From NCBI RefSeq assembly GCF_023278085.1, contig NZ_CP066265.1, positions 2,076,501-2,140,500 on the forward strand: a stretch of DNA of 64,000 nt. The letters are read 5' to 3'. This DNA is from Pseudomonas syringae (GTDB taxonomy: Bacteria > Pseudomonadota > Gammaproteobacteria > Pseudomonadales > Pseudomonadaceae). The translations under genes and the position numbers were made by a program. The notes below the pieces were generated by a model. It was given only the letters and a program-made list of their open reading frames with translations. It had not been told where the DNA came from and ran no database searches. Of this stretch, positions 58,145 through 64,000 are shown piece by piece (position 1 is the stretch's first letter; each line of letters starts with the position of its first letter).

Positions 58145-59326
58145 TCAGAGTTTCGGAAAAGGATTGGGCTCGATCGGCGCGGACTCATAGATCACGTCCA
58201 CCTGGCCCTGCGCGTTGAGGGTGCCGATGCGCGCACGCTTCCACAGGTGGTGGTTATCCTTGTGTACCTTGATCTCGCCCTCGGGCGCGTCGAGGGTCAG
58301 TTCCGAGGACGCGGCAATCACCTGCGGTACGTCAAAGCTGCCGGCTTTCTCGACTGCTTTTTTCCACAGATACACGGCCGTGTAGGCCGCCGCCATCGGA
58401 TCGCCCACCACACGTTGCTGGCCATAGCGGGTCTTGAAGGTCTGCACGAACTTCTCGTTGACCGGGTTTTTCAGGCTCTGGAAATAGCTCATGCAGGTCA
58501 GGAAGCCGACGAGGTTTTCCGCACCGATGCCGGTGACTTCCTCTTCGGTGATCGCCAGCCCCATAAGCGTCTGATTGGTGCTGTCGATACCGGCAGCCTT
58601 GAGCTGTTTGTAGAACGCCACATTGGAACCGCCGACGATGGTCGATAGAACGATGTCTGGCTTGGCGACCTTGATCTTGTTGATCACCGAAGAAAACTCG
58701 ATGGCCCCCAGCGGCAGATAATCCTCGCCGACAATCGAGCCGCCCTGTTTGGTCACCGAGGCGCGTGCCAGTTTGTTGGTGGTGCGCGGCCAGATGTAGT
58801 CGGAGCCGACCAGATAGACGCTTTTGCCCTTGTTGGCCATCAGCCAGGTGACGGCTGCCAGGGTCTGCTGTGAGGCTTCGGCCCCGGTGTAGATAATGGC
58901 CGGAGATTTTTCCAGCCCTTCATAGAACGTCGGGTAGTAAAGCAGGCCCTTGTTGCGCTCGAAGACCGGCAGCACCGCTTTGCGCGAGGCCGAGGTGAAG
59001 GCGCCAAAGGTGACCGCGACGTGGTCGTTCTCCAGCAGTTTGCGGGCTTTCTCGGCGAAGGTTGGCCAGTCGCTGGCGCCGTCCTCGACGATCGGCTCGA
59101 TGGTTTTACCCATCACGCCACCGCTGGCGTTGATCTCTTCGATGGCAAGCTTTTCAGCATCGACAACCGAGGCTTCACTGATGGCCATGGTGCCGGTCAG
59201 CGAATGGATAATGCCCACTTTCACGGTGTCGGCCGCCTGCGCCTGACTGATCAGGGAAAACGGCAGCAGGCTGATCGCGCCCAGCAACAGAGCATGCTTG
59301 ATCAAACGGCGTTTGTCGTTGTGCAT
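58145..59326 (-). CDS. urtA: Urea ABC transporter substrate-binding protein UrtA
   Basis: 393 residues with a signal peptide ending near AQAADT. The mature protein shows VGIIHSLTGTMAISEASVVDAE, GAFTSASRKAVLPVFERNKGLLYYPTFYEG and VYLVGSDYIWPRT, the UrtA/FmdD type of branched-chain amino-acid-binding-protein fold. GGGAGAGAAG precedes the ATG. First gene of the urtABCDE-ureEF-ureAB-ureCGD operon; its leader carries a conserved RNA element and a terminator. Confidence 0.95.
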   Translation of the reverse strand: MHNDKRRLIKHALLLGAISLLPFSLISQAQAADTVKVGIIHSLTGTMAISEASVVDAEKLAIEEINASGGVMGKTIEPIVEDGASDWPTFAEKARKLLENDHVAVTFGAFTSASRKAVLPVFERNKGLLYYPTFYEGLEKSPAIIYTGAEASQQTLAAVTWLMANKGKSVYLVGSDYIWPRTTNKLARASVTKQGGSIVGEDYLPLGAIEFSSVINKIKVAKPDIVLSTIVGGSNVAFYKQLKAAGIDSTNQTLMGLAITEEEVTGIGAENLVGFLTCMSYFQSLKNPVNEKFVQTFKTRYGQQRVVGDPMAAAYTAVYLWKKAVEKAGSFDVPQVIAASSELTLDAPEGEIKVHKDNHHLWKRARIGTLNAQGQVDVIYESAPIEPNPFPKL

Positions 59327-59345
59327 TCACTTCTCTCCCAGGAAT

Positions 59346-59393
59346 AAAAAAAGCCCGACGTCCCGGCCAAATCAATGGGCGGGAGGTCAGGCT
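59346..59393 (-). terminator. Intrinsic terminator in the urtA leader
   Basis: On the minus strand AGCC-t-GAC-ct-CCCG-c-CC pairs with GG-c-CGGG-ac-GTC-g-GGCT, then seven T. It ends 19 bp before the urtA start, between promoter and gene, so it must be bypassed for expression: an attenuator. Confidence 0.85.
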
Positions 59394-59405
59394 TCTGTGC
59401 CGAAT

Positions 59406-59479
59406 CTGGCGGGACAAACTGTGTCCGATCCAGTCGTACGCGAGGTGTCTCCCTACTTGCCAAGAGGGCGTAGGGCAAA
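59406..59479 (-). ncRNA. Conserved paired-hairpin leader element, copy C (urtA), candidate ANTAR target
   Basis: Minus strand. Hairpin 1 is CCCTAC-GCC-ctctt-GGC-aa-GTAGGG (59475-59451) preceded by TTTGCC; hairpin 2 is CTGG-atc-GGAC-acagttt-GTCC-cg-CCAG (59433-59406). The same layout is found at 59887-59961 and 61914-61986 with compensatory changes in hairpin 1. The loop of hairpin 2 has A at position 1 and G at position 4, as in ANTAR targets, but is 7 nt if GGAC/GTCC closes it. Followed by the leader terminator. Confidence 0.7.
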
Positions 59480-59508
59480 CAGCTGGCGCGATGTCTCAGG
59501 AGAGACTT

Positions 59509-59524
59509 AGCAAGGGCAGTGCCA
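59509..59524 (-). promoter_or_regulatory. Sigma-54 promoter of the urea operon
   Basis: TGGCACTGCCCTTGCT on the minus strand matches TGGCAC-N5-TTGCW exactly. The expected start is near 59498, giving a leader of about 170 nt before urtA. Points to NtrC-type nitrogen control. The rest of 59525-59842 shows no gene; NtrC sites could not be assigned with confidence. Confidence 0.8.
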
Positions 59525-59842
59525 AGTGCGGAAACAGCCTTTTACACAAGGCTGCGAATATCGGCGCAGGGCATTCCTTCATTAATTGCACGAAAAAAAC
59601 ACCATGCGCCGCTATGGCGCGAACAGGGCTCTTGCGCACCAAAAGCGTGAGACTGCGAACGTTTTCTTCCTGATAGGTATTCACCCAATGACTGAAACAT
59701 GAAGGCTTTTGTAGTGGCGAACTTGTTCGCGAAGGCTTTGTGTCGGACGACAGATACCCTGCGAATGTACGGCCATGCTGGCCAACCGGTCCGTTTTACA
59801 CGGCAGTGGGCGTACGGATCGTCAGTAACCGCACATCACGCA

Positions 59843-59858
59843 TGGCCCGCTCCCTGCA
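59843..59858 (+). promoter_or_regulatory. Candidate sigma-54 promoter of amiC
   Basis: TGGCCCGCTCCCTGCA keeps GG-N10-GC of the sigma-54 -24/-12 element with two departures from TGGCAC-N5-TTGCA. The expected start is near 59869, exactly 20 nt before TTGCC of the leader element, the same distance as in the urtA leader. Confidence 0.55.
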
Positions 59859-59886
59859 TAAGTCAGATCAATACCCTCGCAGGGTC

Positions 59887-59961
59887 CCTTGCCACACGCC
59901 CATTCTCGGCAGGTGTGGAAGGCCCCTCGCATGACTGGTCCTGACACTGTCGTCACGCCAG
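59887..59961 (+). ncRNA. Conserved paired-hairpin leader element, copy A (amiC), candidate ANTAR target
   Basis: Hairpin 1: CCACAC-GCC-cattctc-GGC-ag-GTGTGG (59892-59918), preceded by TT. Hairpin 2: CTGG-tcc-TGAC-actgtc-GTCA-cg-CCAG (59935-59961), a six-base loop with A1 and G4. Compared with copy B the middle pair of hairpin 1 changes from T-A to C-G, which supports the stem. A CAGGC/GCCTG stem and a terminator follow before amiC. Confidence 0.72.
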
Positions 59962-59987
59962 CCCCAGGCACAAGCGCCTGAGAGCCC

Positions 59988-60008
59988 CCGTTGAATTTCA
60001 CGGTTTTT
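59988..60008 (+). terminator. Terminator in the amiC leader
   Basis: CCGT-tgaatttc-ACGG followed by TTTTT, downstream of element copy A and 69 bp before the amiC start. The stem is short, so it may be partial; position fits antitermination. Confidence 0.5.
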
Positions 60009-60077
60009 CGCTCAGTACCTTTTCAGACCCCGGCCAGTGGCAGGCGTCTCACCTCACGTTGAACAAGGTTTATAGGC

Positions 60078-61226
60078 ATGGTTGACCCGTCGATCCGCAT
60101 AGGAGGTCTGTTTTCCAATACCGGCGTTACGGCTGCCGGTGAGTGTTCAACGATGCGCGGCGCGCAGTTTGCTATCCATCAGATCAACGCAGCCGGCGGT
60201 GTGAATGGCCGTCCGCTGGAGCTGATTCTGCGTAATCCCGATTCCACACCTGCACTGTTTGCCATGCACGTCGAATCCCTGATCCGCGAAGAGAACCTGC
60301 GCTTTTTCTTCGGTTGCTACACCTCGGCGGCGCGCAAGGCGGTGCTGCCGGTGGTCGAACGTTACAACGCGTTGCTGCTCTACCCGGTGTATTACGAAGG
60401 CTTCGAGTACTCGCGCAACATCATCTACACCGGTGCCACGCCGAACCATAACGCCGTGCCGCTGGGCAATTACATGTTCGATCACTTCGGCAACCGCGTG
60501 CTGATGATTGGCTCCGAGTACGTGTACCCCTATGAAACCAATCGGCTGATGAGCGACCTGCTCTACGAACGCGGTGGCAGCAAGCTGGGCGAGTATTACC
60601 TGCCGTTGAAAAACGCCCGGGCCGAGGATTTCGCCAGGCTCATGGTCAAGGCCCGCGAGCTGAAACCCTCGTTCATCTTTTCCACGGTGGTCGGTGAAAC
60701 CATGGCTCATTTGTATCAGGCGTATGCCGATGCCGGTCTCGACCCGAGCGTCATGCCGATTGCCAGCGTCACCACCAGCGAAACCGACATCCAGCAGATG
60801 GGCATTCATCTGGGCGCCGGGCACATTTCGGCAGCCACCTATTTTCAGTCGATCGACACACCGCTCAATCGTCAGTGCATTGCGCAGTACCGCGAGATGT
60901 TCGGGCAGCATCAGGTGACTGACCGCTGCTGGGAGGCCGCTTATTTTCAGGTCCACCTGCTGGCCAAGGCGATCACTCGCGCAGGCAGTACCGACGTGGA
61001 AGAGGTACTCCAGACCATGCGCGGCCTGGAATATGACGCACCTCAGGGAAGGATCCGTATCGATGAGCACAATCACCACACTTACCTGTACTCGCGGATC
61101 GGCCGTGCCAACGCCGAAGGGCAGTTCGACATCCTTTACGAGAGCCAGCACGCGCTCAAACCCGATCCCTATGCCATTGCGCCTGACTTCAATGGCTGGT
61201 CCAGTCTTGTGGGGAGGCGTCCATGA
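60078..61226 (+). CDS. amiC: Amide-sensing regulator AmiC (UrtA-like fold, no signal peptide)
   Basis: 382 residues with no signal peptide, so cytoplasmic. IRIGGLFSNTGVTAAGECSTMRG, FFGCYTSAARKAVLPVVERY, LLLYPVYYEGFEYSRNIIYTGA and GSEYVYPYETNRLM closely parallel the UrtA encoded divergently. In P. aeruginosa AmiC binds small amides and releases AmiR. Stop overlaps amiR (ATGA), which suits a stoichiometric AmiC-AmiR complex. The ligand here could be an amide or urea. Confidence 0.9.
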   Translation: MVDPSIRIGGLFSNTGVTAAGECSTMRGAQFAIHQINAAGGVNGRPLELILRNPDSTPALFAMHVESLIREENLRFFFGCYTSAARKAVLPVVERYNALLLYPVYYEGFEYSRNIIYTGATPNHNAVPLGNYMFDHFGNRVLMIGSEYVYPYETNRLMSDLLYERGGSKLGEYYLPLKNARAEDFARLMVKARELKPSFIFSTVVGETMAHLYQAYADAGLDPSVMPIASVTTSETDIQQMGIHLGAGHISAATYFQSIDTPLNRQCIAQYREMFGQHQVTDRCWEAAYFQVHLLAKAITRAGSTDVEEVLQTMRGLEYDAPQGRIRIDEHNHHTYLYSRIGRANAEGQFDILYESQHALKPDPYAIAPDFNGWSSLVGRRP

Positions 61227-61855
61227 CCCTGCGTGCCGCCAAGAAGCGCCTGCGCAACGACAGCGCAGGCGGCATCAAGGACCTGCGTGACATCAGCGTG
61301 CTGGTGATGCACCCGGATGACGAAGACGGTCGCAACCTGATTGCCCAGTTGCAGCGAATCGGCTGTCAGGTGCGGGTGCAATGGCCGATCCCCGAGCGGC
61401 TGCACAGCGAGGCGGACGTGATCGTGCTGGCGGTGTCACCGGAAAGCCTGTCGACCAATACGCCGTGGCTGTTGCACAGCTCGACGCCGCCGATCATCCC
61501 GGTGATTGCCTACGAGAACCCGATCATCGTCGAGGCGCTGGTGCAGCTCAATGCCTGCTCGGTGATTCCTTCACCGGTCAAGTCCTTCGGTCTGCTGACT
61601 GCTCTGGCGATCACCTTGAGCCAGGCGCGCAAAACCCGCGAGCGGGAAAAGCACGTCAAGCGGCTGGAAGGGCGCATGGCCGTGATGCGCACCGTGCAGC
61701 AGGCGAAAATCATCCTGATGGAAACCAAGGGGCTGTCGGAAATAGACGCTTACAACGCCTTGCGTGACCAGGCCATGGCCAAGCGCGAGCCGGTGGAAAA
61801 GATCGCCGAGGCGCTGGTCAAGGCGCATGAACTGTTTCAAAAAGCCTGTTCCTGA
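61223..61855 (+). CDS. amiR: ANTAR-domain antiterminator AmiR
   Basis: 210 residues. A receiver-like domain without the usual phosphorylation set (ISVLVMHPDDEDGRNLIAQLQRIGC, VIVLAV), a coiled coil (REREKHVKRLEGRMAVMRTVQQAK) and the C-terminal ANTAR three-helix domain (IILMETKGLSEIDAYNALRDQAMAKREPVEKIAEALV). AmiR proteins bind leader RNA and prevent termination. Three candidate target elements lie within 3 kb. Confidence 0.92.
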   Translation: MTLRAAKKRLRNDSAGGIKDLRDISVLVMHPDDEDGRNLIAQLQRIGCQVRVQWPIPERLHSEADVIVLAVSPESLSTNTPWLLHSSTPPIIPVIAYENPIIVEALVQLNACSVIPSPVKSFGLLTALAITLSQARKTREREKHVKRLEGRMAVMRTVQQAKIILMETKGLSEIDAYNALRDQAMAKREPVEKIAEALVKAHELFQKACS

Positions 61856-61913
61856 ACGGGCTTGGTCAGCTTCGAGTATCGGGCTGCATGGCCTGATCCT
61901 CTTCTGCGCGGAC

Positions 61914-61986
61914 GCTTGCCATACGCCCTGAACCGGCAGGTATGGAACACCGCGTGGCGACCGGCATGGACAACGACGTCCTCCGG
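61914..61986 (+). ncRNA. Conserved paired-hairpin leader element, copy B (amidase), candidate ANTAR target
   Basis: Hairpin 1: CCATAC-GCC-ctgaacc-GGC-ag-GTATGG (61919-61945), preceded by TTG. Hairpin 2: CCGG-cat-GGAC-aacgac-GTCC-t-CCGG (61961-61986), six-base loop with A1 and G4. No sigma-54 promoter fits at the spacing seen in the other two copies, so this copy is probably reached by readthrough from amiCR. A long imperfect stem follows (GATCGAGCC at 61986-61994 with GGCTGCTCGATC at 62032-62043) but no T run. Confidence 0.7.
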
Positions 61987-62076
61987 ATCGAGCCAAGGCC
62001 TGTGCGCTCTGCACGGGCGGCTCCAGCCAATGGCTGCTCGATCCCGAGCGGCCCTTACCGTCATCTGGAGAACATC

Positions 62077-63612
62077 ATGTCCGTAAAACGCCCCGGTAAA
62101 GCCGACTTTCTGATCGCCGCCCAGGACCACGGTTACGACCTGTCCGATAGCCAGATAGAGTCGTTCCTGAGCCTCGCTGACGAAACCCTGTGTTCCTACG
62201 AAGCCATCGACGCGCTGTACGCCACTCATGTCGCGCAGCCCGCTCCGGTACGCGAACACAGCAAACCGGCGCACGCCGAAAATCAATACGGCGCCTGGTA
62301 CGTGAAGACCCACATTGCCGGCGCGGCCAGTGGTCCGTTGGCGGGCAGAACCGTGGTCATCAAGGACAACGTATCGGTAGCGGGGGTACCGATGGCCAAC
62401 GGTTCGCTGAGCCTCGATGGCTACGTACCGTCCGAGGATGCCACGGTGGTCAAACGCCTGTTGGCCGCTGGCGCGACGGTGGTCGGCAAGTCGGTGTGCG
62501 AAGACCTGTGTTTTTCCGGGGCCAGCTTTACCTCGGCCAGCGGCGCGGTGAAAAACCCATGGGACATGACCCGCAATGCGGGCGGTTCGTCCAGCGGCAG
62601 TGCGGTGCTGGTCGCTCTCGAAGAAGTCGACATGGCCATTGGCGGCGATCAGGGCGGTTCCATTCGCATGCCGTCGGCGTGGAGCGGCATCGTCGGACAC
62701 AAACCCACCTACAGCCTGGTGCCCTACACCGGCGCTTTCCCGATTGAACGCACCATCGATCACGTCGGCCCGATGGCCAACAACGTGCGCGACTGCGCGG
62801 TGATGCTCGACGTGATTGCGGGTGCCGACGGCCTGGACTCAAGGCAGAAAAATCCGCCAGCGGTCAGTTGTGTCGCGACACTGGATCAAGGCGTTGCGGG
62901 TCTGAAAATCGGTCTGCTGCGCGAAGGTTTCGCCATCCCCGGCATGTCCGAACCGCAGGTGGACGCGCTGGTCAAAGCCGCCGTCGCGCAATTGCAAAGC
63001 CTCGGCGCGACGGTCGGCGAGGCTAGCGTTCCATGGCACCACGGAGTGGCGCTGGACATGTGGAACGTGATTGCCACTGACGGCGCGGCGTACCAGATGC
63101 TGCAAGGCAACGGCTACGGCATGAACGTCGACGGCTACTACGACCCCGAGATCATGAGCTACTTCGGTGCCAAGCGTCGTGAGCACGCCAATACATTGTC
63201 CAGCAGCGTGCGTGCTGTGGCGCTGACCGGGCACTACAGCCTGAAAAACCTGCACGGTGCCTATTACGCCAAGGCGCGGATGCTGGTGCCGGAACTCACC
63301 CGTCAGTACGACGATGCCTTCAAGGATTTCGACGTGCTGGTCATGCCGACCATGCCGTTTGTGGCGACCCCCCTGACCGCCGCCGATGCGCCGATTGAAG
63401 AGTACGTGCACAGCGCGCTGAACATGCTGGCCAATACCGCGCCGTTCGACCTGACCGGACACCCGGCAACCTCGATCCCGGCCGGTCTTGCTGACGGCCT
63501 GCCGGTCGCCATGATGATCGTCGCACCGCGTTTTCAGGATGCCCTGGCGTTGCGCGTTGCCCAGGCGTACGAGCAAGTTCGCGGTGTGTTTCCCAAGCCG
63601 CCGCGTGGCTGA
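62077..63612 (+). CDS. Amidase, amidase-signature family
   Basis: 511 residues from the ATG at 62077 (CTGGAG six bases upstream); an upstream in-frame ATG at 61942 would place the leader element inside the gene. Catalytic triad K96 (VVIKDNVS), S171 (GGSSSGSAV) and S195 (GGDQGGSIRMPS). The long N-terminal region before the core resembles nitrile-hydratase-associated amidases of Rhodococcus and Pseudomonas. It is unrelated to the nitrilase-type AmiE usually paired with AmiCR. Releases ammonia from amides. Confidence 0.9.
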   Translation: MSVKRPGKADFLIAAQDHGYDLSDSQIESFLSLADETLCSYEAIDALYATHVAQPAPVREHSKPAHAENQYGAWYVKTHIAGAASGPLAGRTVVIKDNVSVAGVPMANGSLSLDGYVPSEDATVVKRLLAAGATVVGKSVCEDLCFSGASFTSASGAVKNPWDMTRNAGGSSSGSAVLVALEEVDMAIGGDQGGSIRMPSAWSGIVGHKPTYSLVPYTGAFPIERTIDHVGPMANNVRDCAVMLDVIAGADGLDSRQKNPPAVSCVATLDQGVAGLKIGLLREGFAIPGMSEPQVDALVKAAVAQLQSLGATVGEASVPWHHGVALDMWNVIATDGAAYQMLQGNGYGMNVDGYYDPEIMSYFGAKRREHANTLSSSVRAVALTGHYSLKNLHGAYYAKARMLVPELTRQYDDAFKDFDVLVMPTMPFVATPLTAADAPIEEYVHSALNMLANTAPFDLTGHPATSIPAGLADGLPVAMMIVAPRFQDALALRVAQAYEQVRGVFPKPPRG

Positions 63613-63631
63613 GTCGGCAGGCTGAGTGCAG

Positions 63632-63662
63632 GGCACACGTGTTCGACGGGAGCACGTGTGCC
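63632..63662. terminator. Hairpin between amidase and transporter genes
   Basis: GGCACACGTG-ttcgacgggag-CACGTGTGCC, a 10-bp perfect stem between two convergent genes; no T run. Confidence 0.6.
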
Positions 63663-63669
63663 CCATCCC

Positions 63670-64000
63670 TCAAGGCTTCCATACCTCTACATCCTGCGCA
63701 TTCACCGCCTTGGGCAGCAGGCCTTCGGAAAAGAACGCGTCGGCGATTTTCTGCTGCTCGCCGAGTTGGTCGCGTGTCACCGGCTGTATCTCGTAGCTGC
63801 GATGGCGGTTGGCGATCTCGACGGTTTCGATATCCAGATTGCCCCACAGCGGGCTCAAAACCTGCGCCGCTTCGCGCGGATTGGCCTTGAGCCACTTACC
63901 GGTGCGGTGCAGTTGATCGTAAACGATGCTCAAGACCTGTGGATGCGCTTTGGCGTAGTCGGTGCCGGTCAGGTAATAGCGTTTGTAACTGGCCAGGCCG
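63670..64000 (-). CDS. ABC transporter substrate-binding protein, C-terminal part (SsuA-like)
   Basis: The frame is open to the window edge, so only about 109 C-terminal residues are seen. TGTDYAKAHPQVLSIVYDQL, GKWLKANPREAAQVLSPLWG and VTRDQLGEQQKIADAFFSEGLLP, with the ending VEVWKP, fit periplasmic binding proteins for aliphatic sulfonates, taurine or related compounds. Substrate unknown. Confidence 0.75.
   Translation of the reverse strand, partial: GLASYKRYYLTGTDYAKAHPQVLSIVYDQLHRTGKWLKANPREAAQVLSPLWGNLDIETVEIANRHRSYEIQPVTRDQLGEQQKIADAFFSEGLLPKAVNAQDVEVWKP

Noticed and set aside
59406..59498. Guanidine (ykkC-type) or glutamine riboswitch in the urtA leader
   Set aside because: The characteristic conserved cores of those riboswitches are not present; the paired-hairpin element shared with the amiC and amidase leaders explains the structure better.

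Overview
The window is chromosomal DNA of a fluorescent pseudomonad, most likely of the Pseudomonas syringae group. The basis is gene content and recalled family likeness: a DpkA-type piperideine-2-carboxylate reductase close to the P. syringae protein, XenA, a two-domain QuiC, a fused UreA-UreB, DUF1654, and the P. syringae style of GC-rich intergenic repeats. No database search was run. No CRISPR array, complete insertion sequence or prophage was seen.

Layout, left to right. 1-1.55 kb: end of an EamA transporter, then three tandem copies of a 405-bp structured repeat. 1.6-7.2 kb: quinate/shikimate catabolism (MFS transporter, quiC, TetR regulator, shikimate dehydrogenase). 7.3-12.1 kb: pseudouridine synthase, YgdI-type lipoprotein, mobA, moaB-moeA and a rhamnosyltransferase-like enzyme. 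12.1-20.7 kb: Kef-type antiporter, a FecR without a FecI, dpkA, and a small-gene region with two LexA boxes and a ParD-like/methionine aminopeptidase pair under a palindrome. 20.9-28 kb: ribose operon rbsBACRKD with a periplasmic nucleoside hydrolase and a LacI-type operator. 28-30 kb: small envelope proteins and a cold-shock protein. 30-37.5 kb: the core block thrS-infC-rpmI-rplT-pheS-pheT-ihfA-merR followed by tRNA-Pro(GGG). 37.5-38.9 kb: gene-poor DNA. 38.9-43.8 kb: a catabolic cluster (GntR, SDR, beta-keto acid cleavage enzyme, SMP-30 lactonase, MFS). 44-49.4 kb: a secreted alpha-amylase, a chemoreceptor, ArsR and XenA. 49.4-59.3 kb: one long minus-strand urea operon, urtABCDE-ureEF-ureAB-ureCGD. 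59.3-63.6 kb: amiC, amiR and an amidase-signature amidase.

The most interesting result is in the last region. A paired-hairpin RNA leader element occurs three times: before amiC (59887-59961, plus), before the amidase (61914-61986, plus) and before urtA (59406-59479, minus). Compensatory base changes support one stem. The second hairpin begins its loop with A and has G at position 4 in all three copies, which is the mark of an ANTAR target, and amiR in the same cluster encodes an ANTAR antiterminator. Two copies lie exactly 20 nt downstream of the start predicted from sigma-54 promoters, and both are followed by an intrinsic terminator. The inference is that amide sensing by AmiC/AmiR controls both amide hydrolysis and the divergent urea uptake/urease operon by antitermination. 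In this same operon urtB has an in-frame amber stop at codon 65.

Smaller leads are two SOS-box-controlled transcription units (one pairing DUF1654 with a secreted endonuclease), the ParD-like/MetAP operon, and the unassigned SMP-30/SDR/BKACE pathway.
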